NCBI RefSeq assembly: GCF_020884795.1
Contig: NZ_BBZF01000012.1
Location: forward strand, 426,664-490,663
DNA from: Micromonospora okii
GTDB lineage: Bacteria; Actinomycetota; Actinomycetes; Mycobacteriales; Micromonosporaceae
DNA: 64,000 bases
Direction: 5' to 3'
Below are positions 1 to 12,510 of the stretch, piece after piece. The translations under genes and the position numbers were made by a program. A model generated the notes under the pieces. The model was not told the origin of the DNA and searched no databases. It worked only from the letters and a program-made list of their open reading frames with translations. Each line of letters starts with the position of its first letter. Position 1 is the first letter of the stretch.

Positions 1-530
1 GCCTCCGCCTTGCGCGCCTTGTTGAACAGTTGCGTCGCGTAGGTGTCCTGCCCGGCGCCCAGGAACACCCGCGCCGCCTGCTCGTAGAAGGTCGGCAGGA
101 GGTGCGGCAGCGTGCGGGCGAACCGGTCGGCGACGCCCAGGTGGCCGTCCAGGGCGGCCTTCGGCCGCGACCGGACCTGCTTGGCCAGCTTCTGCAACTC
201 CGGCACCACCGCCAAGGCGTGCCGACCGTCCGCCGGGTGGTGCACCAGCACCCACTCGGGGAACGCCAGCGGGCGGCGCGGGCCCAGCCCGACGACGGCG
301 GGCTCGGCGCTCGGCGTCAGGCCGAGGAACCCGACCGCGATGTCCTCGCCCTCGCCGAGGGCGGCGTCGACCAGGCGGACCACCGGCCGGTCGCCGAGGG
401 CCGGGTGCCGGTAGGTGCGGACGGTGAGGGGCACCGCCTGGTCGCCGACGCCGGCGGTGTCGATCGGCAGTACCGCGCCAGCGGCGAGCAGGCTCGCGGC
501 AGCGGATTCCTCGTCCGACCTGGTCGTCAT
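1..530 (-). CDS. DUF4132-associated large protein, N-terminal fragment
   Basis: An open frame runs off the left edge; only the first 176 or so residues are present, beginning MTTRSDEESAAASLLAAG. It follows the DUF4132-type gene at 536-1393 by 5 bases on the same strand, so the two are probably co-transcribed. The visible part ends in TYATQLFNKARKAEA, which resembles a TPR-like segment. From memory, large actinobacterial proteins (often over 1000 residues) that travel with DUF4132/MolR-like proteins start this way. No catalytic motif is visible and the biochemical role is unknown. The family link is recalled rather than computed. The ATG at 530 is the first start after the upstream stop. Confidence 0.7.
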   Translation of the reverse strand, partial: MTTRSDEESAAASLLAAGAVLPIDTAGVGDQAVPLTVRTYRHPALGDRPVVRLVDAALGEGEDIAVGFLGLTPSAEPAVVGLGPRRPLAFPEWVLVHHPADGRHALAVVPELQKLAKQVRSRPKAALDGHLGVADRFARTLPHLLPTFYEQAARVFLGAGQDTYATQLFNKARKAE

Positions 531-535
531 CCCGG

Positions 536-1393
536 TCACGCCTTCTCTCCCGTTCGCGTCGGGGCACCGGACAGGGCCGCCGCCATCCGCATTCCTTCCG
601 ACCAGGCCACCGGCCCGACCTCGGTCAACCGCAGCGTCGGCCCGTCGACGACCGCCCAGGAGAGGCTGCCCAGGGTCGCCTCGGAATCCCAGTAGTCCTC
701 GTCGAACCGCAGGGTCGCCTCGACCGTGTGGCCGGCCTCCCAGACCCGGCACCTGATCTGCGAGCCGGACACCCGGAAGCCGAGCGTGGCGGCCCGGGCG
801 GCCAGCCGGTTGGGGACCGTGGTGCCGTGGAAGTCGGTGATCGTGGTGTCCCGGTCCCTCACGTTGGCGGGCCTGCCCCAGGTGCCCCGGTGCAGTTGCT
901 CGACCCGCTGGGTGATGTCCAGTTCGTCGGCGAATTCGCGCAGGTCCGCCAGCTCGGGCAGGCGCACCGGATGGGGCAACGTGGCGCTGGCCGGCGAGAG
1001 CCGGACGGTCTCCCCGTCGAGGTTGACCACCCGCAGGTCACCGGCGTCGCTGACGTCCCGCAGGAAGCCCGGCTCGGCCGGGTCGTCCCCGAGCACCACG
1101 AGGTCGCGCAGCGCGTCCTGCCACGCCGGGTCCGGCCAGACGCGGGCCAGCAGCCCGCTCGGCACCGGCAGCGAGGACACCACCCAGGCGTCGACCCGTG
1201 CCAGGCAGTCGGCCGCGTGCCGGTCCAGCCACTGGCCGAGCTGGCGCAGCCGCTCCACCTCGGGGTCGTCGCGCAGCACCTTCGGCAGCGACTTCAACGG
1301 GCGACCGCCGGCCCGTGGGCCGGTGGACCGGGCCGCCACCTTCCCGTCCACGAGAGAGACCTCGTAGTGGTCTCCCACCGGTAGCCAGCCCAT
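536..1393 (-). CDS. DUF4132 domain-containing protein
   Basis: A 285-residue protein beginning MGWLPVGDHYEVSLVDGK. I chose ATG 1393 over the longer frame to 1456 because a GGAGGG ribosome site lies about 7 bases upstream. Two segments look like the DUF4132 domain found in E. coli MolR-related proteins: LPHPVRLPELADL followed by TQRVEQLHR near residues 140-170, and LTEVGPVAWSEGMR close to the C terminus. DUF4132 proteins are usually much longer (about 800-1100 residues), so this is a compact member. It is probably in an operon with the downstream gene at 1-530. The function of the family is unknown; a link to WGR/MolR-type proteins is only a family-level hint. Confidence 0.65.
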   Translation of the reverse strand: MGWLPVGDHYEVSLVDGKVAARSTGPRAGGRPLKSLPKVLRDDPEVERLRQLGQWLDRHAADCLARVDAWVVSSLPVPSGLLARVWPDPAWQDALRDLVVLGDDPAEPGFLRDVSDAGDLRVVNLDGETVRLSPASATLPHPVRLPELADLREFADELDITQRVEQLHRGTWGRPANVRDRDTTITDFHGTTVPNRLAARAATLGFRVSGSQIRCRVWEAGHTVEATLRFDEDYWDSEATLGSLSWAVVDGPTLRLTEVGPVAWSEGMRMAAALSGAPTRTGEKA

Positions 1394-1621
1394 CAGGAAC
1401 CCTCCACAGTGGCCTTCCCGGCCGGCATCCATGATGATGTGGCCGAGGTTGATCAACGCAGCGGCACGCTAGCAGCAGTGACCGACACGACAGAATTCCG
1501 TCGGCCGCGCGGCGGCAGGCCACATCGCCGAGGGACGGCGACCGACTTCGACGTAAGCCCTGGCCGGTCGCCCGGACGCCGACACGCGGGGCCGAGTTCG
1601 GATCCGCACATGACCCGGTTC

Positions 1622-1639
1622 CATAGCATCAATGCTATG
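1622..1639. promoter_or_regulatory. perfect palindrome, likely TA operator
   Basis: CATAGCAT, a 2-base spacer CA, then ATGCTATG: a perfect 8+8 inverted repeat whose right arm ends 10 bases before the toxin GTG at 1650. XRE antitoxins of HigA type normally repress their own operon by binding such palindromes over the promoter, so this is inferred to be the autoregulatory operator. The short distance to the start implies a very short or absent leader. Confidence 0.65.
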
Positions 1640-1649
1640 ACGTGGGGTA

Positions 1650-1991
1650 GTGTGGAGCTTGAGCCCGAAGTCCGAGGACTGGCTGGAGGGACTTTCGACA
1701 GCGCATTTCGCGAGAGCGGCCTTCTACGTCGACCTGCTCGCCGGACGAGGGCCGATCCTCGGCGAGCCGTACACGAAGCAGCTCGACGGCAAGCTGCGCG
1801 AACTGCGGTTCTACCTGGAGCGCGACCCGGTCAGGGTGACCTACTGGATCGCCACAGGTCGTCGCATCATCCTGCTGACGGTCTTCCGGAAGACCCGGAT
1901 GCGGGAGGATCGCGAGATCGAGCGGGCTCGACGGGCGTGGGAACGATGCGTGGCGGAGCGGCACACTGTGCACCAGGGGGCGGAGCAGTGA
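1650..1991 (+). CDS. RelE/ParE-superfamily (HigB/Gp49-like) toxin
   Basis: A 113-residue protein with the layout of phage-derived Gp49/HigB-like toxins: DWLEGLS at the start, KQLDGKLRELRF in the middle, then RVTYWIATGRRIILLTVFRKTRM, the beta-sheet and basic strand-helix typical of RelE/ParE-fold ribosome-dependent mRNA interferases. These cut mRNA in the ribosomal A site when the antitoxin is lost. The TGA stop overlaps the GTG start of an XRE gene by four bases (GTGA), the standard toxin-first HigBA order. The GTG at 1650 gives WSLSPKSEDW at the N terminus and lies just after the palindromic operator. Activity is inferred from family and context only. Confidence 0.82.
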   Translation: MWSLSPKSEDWLEGLSTAHFARAAFYVDLLAGRGPILGEPYTKQLDGKLRELRFYLERDPVRVTYWIATGRRIILLTVFRKTRMREDREIERARRAWERCVAERHTVHQGAEQ

Positions 1992-2287
1992 ACGATCGAG
2001 TCGACTGGAACGAACTACGTGAGCGACGCCTGGCGGAGCCCGGGGCCGCAGACGCCTACGAGGCGGCGCGGATCGCTTTCGAGCTCGGGCAGACGGTACG
2101 AGGGCTGCGTGAGCGCAACGGCTGGAGCCAGACCCAGCTTGCGCGCGCCGCAGGCATGACGCAGTCGGCGGTGGCCCGCTTCGAGGCCGGCGGGACGGTG
2201 CCGACCCTGACGGTGCTCGAACGGCTGGCCAGAGCGCTGGACATGAGACTGGACGTCACGTTCGCACCCCGGGCGGACGCAGCCTGA
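1988..2287 (+). CDS. XRE-family antitoxin (HigA-like)
   Basis: A 99-residue protein. The N-terminal third, up to AARIAFELGQTVRGLRE, is probably a toxin-contacting segment. The C-terminal part is a clear helix-turn-helix of the XRE/Cro type: WSQTQLARAAGMTQSAVARFE, then PTLTVLERLARALDMRL. It starts at GTG 1988 inside the toxin stop codon, so translation is coupled. The expected roles are to neutralise the toxin and repress the operon through the palindrome at 1622-1639. It ends 2 bases before the convergent glgB stop, with no visible terminator between them. Confidence 0.82.
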   Translation: MNDRVDWNELRERRLAEPGAADAYEAARIAFELGQTVRGLRERNGWSQTQLARAAGMTQSAVARFEAGGTVPTLTVLERLARALDMRLDVTFAPRADAA

Positions 2288-2289
2288 GG

Positions 2290-6476
<4,187 letters not shown>

Positions 6477-7161
6477 CCGATCAACCTACTGTGCGAGATC
6501 GTCTCGCGCGCGGCCAAGCCGCCACTGGCACCCGCCACAGCTCACGCGCGCTGCCACAGCTCGCCCGGGCTGCGCCGACGGGAAGCGTCCGGGGAGCGAT
6601 GACCGGATATCCGGCGGGTCGCAGCTCGGCGTATACATCATGATTACGCAAAGTCATCGGGTGGTGGCGATTTGTGTGCTTGCAAGGCTTTGATCCTTTC
6701 CGTTTGTAATCGTCCTTGACGCGGGGTCTGGTCGGTGGATAGCTTGCATCAAGTCAACGATTGATGAATGGCAATTGAGCGAATCCACGGGGTGGTATGA
6801 GTCCGGACCAAAGTCGGTCCGCAGGGTTGGTGATGCGCTTCGTTGCGCCTCTCCTGTGGGCTGACAGTTGCGGCGAGGGTATTCCGCTGTTGCCGAGGCG
6901 GCGTCCCGCATGAATCGGGATTTAACATCTCCGGCAGATGCCGAGCCGACGTGTGAGGTGGTTGTCCACCCGCCGCCTACCGACTGATCGGGGGCAAACT
7001 CTCCCGCCAGAATCCTATTCTTCCTACTTCCTCGCACCCGCTCTCCGGGGTGCTGTTTCAGCCTGCGCCGGTTTCGGTTCATGCCGTGCCGGGATGCGGT
7101 GAGGTGTGTCCAATTTCCGGCAGAAATGGGTCTGCCGGTCATCTATTGGTCAGGAGTGTTC
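6477..7161. other. 685-base gene-free leader region
   Basis: No convincing gene. The open frame on the minus strand (6654-7142) has no family features and lacks the codon pattern of neighbouring genes. The stretch is visibly less GC-rich than its surroundings. It holds a promoter-like pair at 6716-6745, a small hairpin CGGACC/GGTCCG at 6804-6821, and about 410 bases between that promoter and the RHS start. Confidence 0.6.
6716..6745 (+). promoter_or_regulatory. putative sigma70-type promoter for RHS gene
   Basis: TTGACG at 6716-6721 and TAGCTT at 6740-6745, 18 bases apart, on the strand of the RHS gene. If real, it gives an unusually long 5' untranslated leader of about 410 bases. This is a match by eye only. 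Confidence 0.35.
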
Positions 7162-10100
7162 ATGGTTCAACGTCATGCGGCCATAGGGGTGGCGTCCGCG
7201 CTGCTCGCCGCTTCGGTGCTGGCGCTTCCGCCGGCCGTGTCCGCCGCGCCTGCGGCGGCGGAGGAGACGGCGTCGTCGCCGCAGGTGTCGCCGCAGTCGT
7301 CGTCGAAGGTGTGGTTGTTCGACGCGCCGCCGCGTGCGGCACTACCGGTGTCGGTGGCGGGGGCGGCACCGTCGGTGCCGAAAGGGACCGGGCCGGTGCG
7401 TAACGGCACGCAGGTGTCGTTCTCGCTGAGCGACCGCCTGGAGGCGAAGGTCAACGTCGGGTCCGGCAACCTGATGCTGCGCAGCACGGACCTGACGCTG
7501 CCGGGGATCGCGGAGAACGTCACGCTCGGCGCGGCGTTCAACAGTCTGATGCTGGGCAGTGACCTGGAGAGCGGGGCGCACGGTCCGGGCTGGCGGACCC
7601 GATCCGGTCAGGACGTCAAGCTGTACCCCGCCGACGACGGTTCGGTGACCTACGCGGCCGCCGACGGGGTGGTGGGGAAGTTCACGGCCTCCGGCTCTGC
7701 CTACACCTCGCCCGGTGAGTTCAAGGCGACCCTCGCGCACAACGGCACGGGATGGAAGCTGACCGAGCACGGCAGCGGCAAGGAGTTGTTCTTCACCTCC
7801 GACGGCCTGCTGGACAAGACCGAGGATCGCAACGACAACATCACCAACTACACCTACAGCGGCGGGCAGCTCACCGAGGTCACCTCCGACCGGGGCGACG
7901 CGTACGCCCGTAGGGCGTTGGCCACCTTTTCCGGCGGCCGGTTGACGAAGTACCGGCAGACCGACGGCTACACGACGCTGCGGGAGGTGACCTACGAGTA
8001 CGACGCCAACAACCGGCTCAAGGCCATCCAGACCCCGGCGTCGTCCCGGCGCTGGGCGTTCGAGTACGACACCGCCGGTGACCTGGTGAAGATCCTGACC
8101 AAGGACGACACCTGGAGCACCGTCACCTACGACGGCCAGCACCGGGTCACGTCGTTCACCCAGGTCACCAACAACGCCACCGGCCAGGGCGCGACCACCC
8201 GCTTCGCGTACCCCACCTCGTCGCAGACCAAAGTCGCCGACCCCCGGCAGGACCTGTCGCAGCCGGTCGCGTCGGTGCCGCACACCACCTACGACCTCAA
8301 CGGCGACAAGCGGGTCACCAAGACCACCGACCCGGCCGGCAACGAGCGCTCCAAGACCTACACCCCGTTCAGCGACGTGGCCACCGACGTCAGCCCCGAG
8401 GGCGGCACGGTCACCAACACCTACGGTGCCAACGCCGGCGAGTCGCTGACGAAGTCAGCCTCGCCGTCGGGGGCGAGCGCCTCGGCGGCGTACGCCAACG
8501 CGGCGACCTCGACGAACCCGACGGCGAACTTCCAGCCCTCGTCGTCGATCGACACCCAGAGCAACAGCTCCACCTACACCTACAACGGTGCCGGCAACCG
8601 CACCTCCACCGAGGACGCGATGGCGGCCAAGGCCGACGTCGACTACAACAGCAACGGCACCGTCAAGTCCTCCACCGACCCGGCCAACACCGACAACCCC
8701 ACCACCTACACCTACGACAGCCACAAGCAGATCACCACGCTGACCCCGCCCACCGGCAACGGCCTGGCAGTCAAGACGTTCACCTACGACGATTTCGGCC
8801 GGATCGCCACCACCACCCAGGGCGGATGCACCACCACGAACGAGTGGAGCAAGGACGACCGCCTCCAGAAGACCAGCTACTCCGGCTGCGGGGCGGCGTC
8901 CGACGTCACCTTCGAATACGGGCGCGCCGGTAACCTGATCAGCCGCACCGACTCCACCGGCACCACCACCTGGGTCTACGACCAGCTCAACCGGCTCCAC
9001 AAGCGCACCAACCCCGGTGCGACGCCCCTGCTCTACGAGCACGACCTCGCCGGCAACCTCACCGAGCTGACCGACGGCCGGGGCACCACCACGAACTACT
9101 ACAACACCCGTAACTGGCTGGTCCGCACCGACACCGCCGGCGGCACCCGCTACAACTACTCCTACGACAAGGACGGCAACCGCCTCAACACCTGGTTCGC
9201 CACCGACGCGACCAACAGCGTCTACGCCCTGCGCGTCAAGACGGTCTACGACAAGTCCGACCGGCCCACCCGTATCACCGCCACCCGCAACTCCGCCGCC
9301 CCCGTGGTCATCTTCGACGTCACCTACTGCTACGCCGAGTACACCTCGGGGCAGCCCTGCTCGACCGACGAGGACGACGACACCGGCCTGCGCCAGTGGC
9401 AGAAGGACGAAACCAACGCCGCGATCAGCGAGTTCACCTACGACGAGGCCAACCGGCTGACCAAGGCCACCAACTTCAACGGCAAGACCTACGAGTACGC
9501 CTACAACAGCAATGGCAACCGCACCAGCGTCAAGGTCGACGGCACCACCACCCAGACCCTGACGTTCAACACCGCCAACCAGATCACCACCACCAACAAC
9601 ACGTACGACAACCGCGGCAACCAGACCCGCACCAGCAGCCCGGCGGTCAACCCCGTCACCTACAACGGCGCCAACCAGATGACCGGCGCCAACACCGGCA
9701 CCTACGCCTACGCCGGCACCGACCAGGTCGAACTCACCCGCGCCGGCACCACCACCATGCAGTACGGCTACGAGGACCAGCACGGCATGCCCTGGCTCCA
9801 GTCCTGGACCGCCAACGCCACCACCGTCTACGTCGAACGCGACGCCATCGGCACCCCCCTCGGGCTGCGCATCAACGGCACCGACACTGCGTTCGTCCTC
9901 GACGGTCTCGGCACCCCCGTCGCCGCCGTCAAGGCCAACGGCACCCTCGCCGCCACCTACAAGTACGACCCCTACGGCAACGCCACCACCACCGACGAAA
10001 CCAACCTCGGCACCAACAGCCTCATCCGCTACACCGGCGGCACCTACGACCAGGCCACCGGCTTGACCAAGCTCGGCCAGCGCTGGTACAACCCCCAACA

Positions 10101-10485
10101 AGGCCGCTTCACCCAACAAGACAACCTCAGCTTCATCGGCAACCCGGAACACGGCAACCGCTACGCTTATGCAGGGGCCAACCCCGTCAACTACGTCGAC
10201 CCCACCGGCCAGTCGCCGGAGGACTGGGCCGCTGGCATCGTTGGAAATGCCGTCAGCGGGATAGCGGCGGCCGGTGTGATGGGAATGTGCATGGCCGGCG
10301 CGCCGGTAACTATGGGAGTCACTCTCTTGGCATGCGCCGGTGGTGCGGCAGTCGCCGGTGCCACGTTTGGGGCTCTCGCTGGTACCACCACTGCACTATT
10401 GACTGGCGGCGATCCCGCGGCGGCTGTTGAAAACAGCATGCTGGGCCTTGCGGGCATTGCTGGGAACCTCTACAACCCATCATAA
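7162..10485 (+). CDS. secreted RHS/YD-repeat protein with variable C-terminal tip
   Basis: A 1107-residue protein. I chose ATG 7162 (MVQRHAAIGVASALLAASV) because it opens a clear Sec signal peptide ending near VSAAPAAA and has CAGGAG 5 bases upstream; the frame continues upstream but without features. Many YD repeats follow (YEYDANNRL, YTYDSHKQI, WVYDQLNRL). The RHS-associated core ends RFTQQDNLSFIGNPEHGNRYAYAGANPVNYVDPTGQ near residue 1017. RHS cores form a shell that encloses the C-terminal tip. Here the tip (about 90 residues) is Gly/Ala-rich and hydrophobic, with segments suited to membrane insertion, and its codons are far less GC-biased than the core. A tiny membrane protein follows after 24 bases. 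A polymorphic toxin delivered outside the cell is likely; the tip activity is unknown. Confidence 0.88.
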   Translation: MVQRHAAIGVASALLAASVLALPPAVSAAPAAAEETASSPQVSPQSSSKVWLFDAPPRAALPVSVAGAAPSVPKGTGPVRNGTQVSFSLSDRLEAKVNVGSGNLMLRSTDLTLPGIAENVTLGAAFNSLMLGSDLESGAHGPGWRTRSGQDVKLYPADDGSVTYAAADGVVGKFTASGSAYTSPGEFKATLAHNGTGWKLTEHGSGKELFFTSDGLLDKTEDRNDNITNYTYSGGQLTEVTSDRGDAYARRALATFSGGRLTKYRQTDGYTTLREVTYEYDANNRLKAIQTPASSRRWAFEYDTAGDLVKILTKDDTWSTVTYDGQHRVTSFTQVTNNATGQGATTRFAYPTSSQTKVADPRQDLSQPVASVPHTTYDLNGDKRVTKTTDPAGNERSKTYTPFSDVATDVSPEGGTVTNTYGANAGESLTKSASPSGASASAAYANAATSTNPTANFQPSSSIDTQSNSSTYTYNGAGNRTSTEDAMAAKADVDYNSNGTVKSSTDPANTDNPTTYTYDSHKQITTLTPPTGNGLAVKTFTYDDFGRIATTTQGGCTTTNEWSKDDRLQKTSYSGCGAASDVTFEYGRAGNLISRTDSTGTTTWVYDQLNRLHKRTNPGATPLLYEHDLAGNLTELTDGRGTTTNYYNTRNWLVRTDTAGGTRYNYSYDKDGNRLNTWFATDATNSVYALRVKTVYDKSDRPTRITATRNSAAPVVIFDVTYCYAEYTSGQPCSTDEDDDTGLRQWQKDETNAAISEFTYDEANRLTKATNFNGKTYEYAYNSNGNRTSVKVDGTTTQTLTFNTANQITTTNNTYDNRGNQTRTSSPAVNPVTYNGANQMTGANTGTYAYAGTDQVELTRAGTTTMQYGYEDQHGMPWLQSWTANATTVYVERDAIGTPLGLRINGTDTAFVLDGLGTPVAAVKANGTLAATYKYDPYGNATTTDETNLGTNSLIRYTGGTYDQATGLTKLGQRWYNPQQGRFTQQDNLSFIGNPEHGNRYAYAGANPVNYVDPTGQSPEDWAAGIVGNAVSGIAAAGVMGMCMAGAPVTMGVTLLACAGGAAVAGATFGALAGTTTALLTGGDPAAAVENSMLGLAGIAGNLYNPS

Positions 10486-10509
10486 AGATAAAGATTGGTT
10501 TTTGGTCCT

Positions 10510-10698
10510 ATGAAGTTCAGCGTGAAGGTCGGGCTCACCGTTTTTGTGGTCGGCCTGGCCGGGAGCGTTCTGTTTCAGACGCTGACCGCAGACTGGTCGA
10601 AATCTGACCGGGGACTCCTCGTGATAACGATCTTTGGCGGATTCCTTGCGGCACTGGTGGGAATGATAATCTATTACATTATGCGCGAGCGCGAGTGA
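10510..10698 (+). CDS. small two-helix membrane protein, candidate immunity protein
   Basis: A 62-residue protein, MKFSVKVGLTVFVVGLAGSV at the N terminus, with a first hydrophobic helix at about 6-22 and a second at about 39-56 (LLVITIFGGFLAALVG), ending in a charged MRERE tail. It begins 24 bases after the RHS stop. ATG 10510 is preferred; a TTG at 10495 would add five residues, and neither has a good ribosome site. It uses codons such as ATA and AAA that are rare in the neighbourhood, like the RHS tip. Position and composition suggest an immunity partner for the tip, but no family is recognised. Confidence 0.55.
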   Translation: MKFSVKVGLTVFVVGLAGSVLFQTLTADWSKSDRGLLVITIFGGFLAALVGMIIYYIMRERE

Positions 10699-10728
10699 GT
10701 AGAACGCGCTGATGTGAGTGGCGAAGCT

Positions 10729-10770
10729 GATCCAGGGAAGGCCCGTAGCTGTCGCGGCCTTCCCTGGATT
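10729..10770. terminator. strong hairpin terminator, bidirectional
   Basis: TCCAGGGAAGGCC at 10731-10743 pairs perfectly with 10756-10768 across a 12-base loop, and the pairing extends one or two bases outward. It lies between the small membrane gene (plus) and the convergent SDR gene (minus), so it can stop both. Confidence 0.75.
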
Positions 10771-10817
10771 AGCATCCGCGCCCCATAGGCAGGTCGCCCG
10801 CGCAAAGGAGGGCCGGA

Positions 10818-11666
10818 TCAGTGTCGGGTGGCCCGCCAGGCCTTCGCGCGGCGCAGGTACCGGAACACTCCGGCGGGCCCGGTCGAGACGGGCCAGTCGT
10901 CGGTGCGGAAATAGGCGTCCGAGCCGCCGTCCAGGAAGATCACCGACCCGCAGAGGAAGTCGGCGGCCGGCGACAGCATGAACGCCACCCACTCGCCGAC
11001 GTCCGCCGGCCTGCCGCGCCCGCCGATCGGCACGGCCAACTGCTCGACCGACTCCTTGTCGCCCCGGGCGATCTGCTCCTCCAGCAGCGGCGTGGCGATG
11101 ATCCCGGGGGCCAGGACGTTGACCCGGATGCCCGCGCCTGCCCACTGCGGCGAGATCGCCGCCCGGCGCGCCCACCGCGTCACCGCCAGCTTCGAGCTCG
11201 CGTACGCGAACGGCGCCGACCGCTTGCCGAAGCGCCCCACCGCGCGCAGCGCCCGGTCGGGGTCGCGGGCGAGCAGGGCCCGCACGGCCCGTTCCGGCAC
11301 CATCGGGGTGAGCGTGACGGAGTTCGAGCCGAACACCACGACCTTGCTGTTGCCGGCGGCGGCCAGCACGGGCCGCCACGCCTCGAGCAGGTCCACGACG
11401 CCGAAGAAGTTGACCTGCTGCACGATCCGGTCCCGCCCGGGGATGCCGCCGAGCCCGGCGGCGCAGACCGCCCCGTCGAGCCGGTGCCCGGCGCGTTCCA
11501 GCACCTCGGCCGCCGCCTGCGCGCGCCCCGCCGTGGTGGACAGGTCGGCGACGACCTCCACGTCCCGCAGGTCCACGCCGACGACGGTGTGCCCGTCGCG
11601 GCGCAGTCGCTCCGCCGACGCCCTGCCCATGCCCGAGGCGGCGCCGGTCACCGCGTACGTACCCAT
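10818..11666 (-). CDS. SDR-family oxidoreductase
   Basis: A 282-residue classical short-chain dehydrogenase/reductase. MGTYAVTGAASGMGRASAERL is the Rossmann dinucleotide loop (TGxxxGxG). FAYASSKLAVTRWAR holds the YxxxK catalytic pair, and FGSNSVTL upstream supplies the Ser region. VNVLAPGIIATPLLEE and SVIFLDGGSDAYF match the SDR C terminus. ATG 11666 has GGAGGG about 8 bases upstream; the longer frame to 11990 lacks homology. The substrate cannot be told from sequence. This architecture resembles 3-alpha-hydroxysteroid dehydrogenase-like SDRs, but that is a weak guess. It is divergent from the DHFR-family gene. Confidence 0.88.
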   Translation of the reverse strand: MGTYAVTGAASGMGRASAERLRRDGHTVVGVDLRDVEVVADLSTTAGRAQAAAEVLERAGHRLDGAVCAAGLGGIPGRDRIVQQVNFFGVVDLLEAWRPVLAAAGNSKVVVFGSNSVTLTPMVPERAVRALLARDPDRALRAVGRFGKRSAPFAYASSKLAVTRWARRAAISPQWAGAGIRVNVLAPGIIATPLLEEQIARGDKESVEQLAVPIGGRGRPADVGEWVAFMLSPAADFLCGSVIFLDGGSDAYFRTDDWPVSTGPAGVFRYLRRAKAWRATRH

Positions 11667-11898
11667 GTCGGTTCCCTCCTGCCAGCAGCCGGCCGGATCC
11701 GGCCCGTCCAGTCTCGGCCGGATGCCGGCGGATGGTGGCCGCTTCGGCGCGGAAAGCCCTGACGCCGGTCGGCTCGAATTGTCGGACGGGTAGGCCAGGA
11801 TGTCGTCCGTGTCACATCCGGTCTCGTTCTGTTGGTGTGGCACTCCCACCCGCTGCCGACCCGACCGCCGGTCGGCCCGAGCCGAAAGGACCCTGGCG

Positions 11899-12510
11899 AT
11901 GGCCAAGGTTGTCTCCACGCTGTTCATCTCCGCCGACGGGGTGGCCGAGATCGACCCGGACTGGCACCTCCCGTACTTCGACGAGAACATGGGCCGCGCC
12001 GTCGGCGAGGACTACGACACGGCCGACGTGCTGCTTATCGGCCGCGAGACCTACGACAGCTTCGCCGGGGCCTGGCCCGACCGCGAGGCCGCGGGCGGGG
12101 AGGACGCGGCGTTCGCCAAGGAGCTGGGCGACATGCGCAAGGTGGTCGTCTCGCGCCAGCCGTTGGTGTTCTCCTGGCGCAACTCCGAGCTGGTCGAGGG
12201 TGATCTCGTCGAGGCCGTCGCCGCGCTGAAGGCCGACGCCGACGTCAGGGGCATCCTCATCCCCGGGTCGATCTCCGTGGTGCGGCAACTGCTCGCGGCG
12301 GGGCTGGTGGACGAGCTGCGCCTGCTGGTGCACCCTGTGGCGGCGCGCAAGGGGCGCAGGCTGTTCGACGACGGCGACGCGCCGTACCACCTGCGGGTGC
12401 TGGCGACGGAGGTCTTCCCGACGGGCGTGATCCGGGTGAACTACGCGCCGACCGCCGCGCCCGCGAAGGTCGGCTACGACGACGTCAAGGCCGAGGTCAC
12501 CACCGCCTGA
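11899..12510 (+). CDS. dihydrofolate reductase family protein
   Basis: A 203-residue protein of the RibD-C/DHFR-like fold (YyaP type). MAKVVSTLFISADGVAE is the first strand. DVLLIGRETYDSFAGAWP corresponds to the conserved GRxTY motif. ILIPGSISVVRQLLAAGLVDELRLLVHPV is the nucleotide-binding and C-terminal strand pattern. ATG 11899 has GAAAGGA 8 bases upstream. These stand-alone proteins are NAD(P)H-dependent reductases of uncertain substrate and are not the essential DHFR (FolA). It is divergent from the SDR gene, with a palindromic element immediately downstream. Confidence 0.88.
   Translation: MAKVVSTLFISADGVAEIDPDWHLPYFDENMGRAVGEDYDTADVLLIGRETYDSFAGAWPDREAAGGEDAAFAKELGDMRKVVVSRQPLVFSWRNSELVEGDLVEAVAALKADADVRGILIPGSISVVRQLLAAGLVDELRLLVHPVAARKGRRLFDDGDAPYHLRVLATEVFPTGVIRVNYAPTAAPAKVGYDDVKAEVTTA

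Noticed and set aside
6654..7142. 162-residue minus-strand frame in the RHS leader
   Set aside because: No ribosome site, motif or codon bias; more likely untranslated leader DNA.
8455..10152. 565-residue Val/Gly-rich frame opposite the RHS gene
   Set aside because: It mirrors the Thr/Asn/Tyr-rich YD repeats; no protein features of its own.
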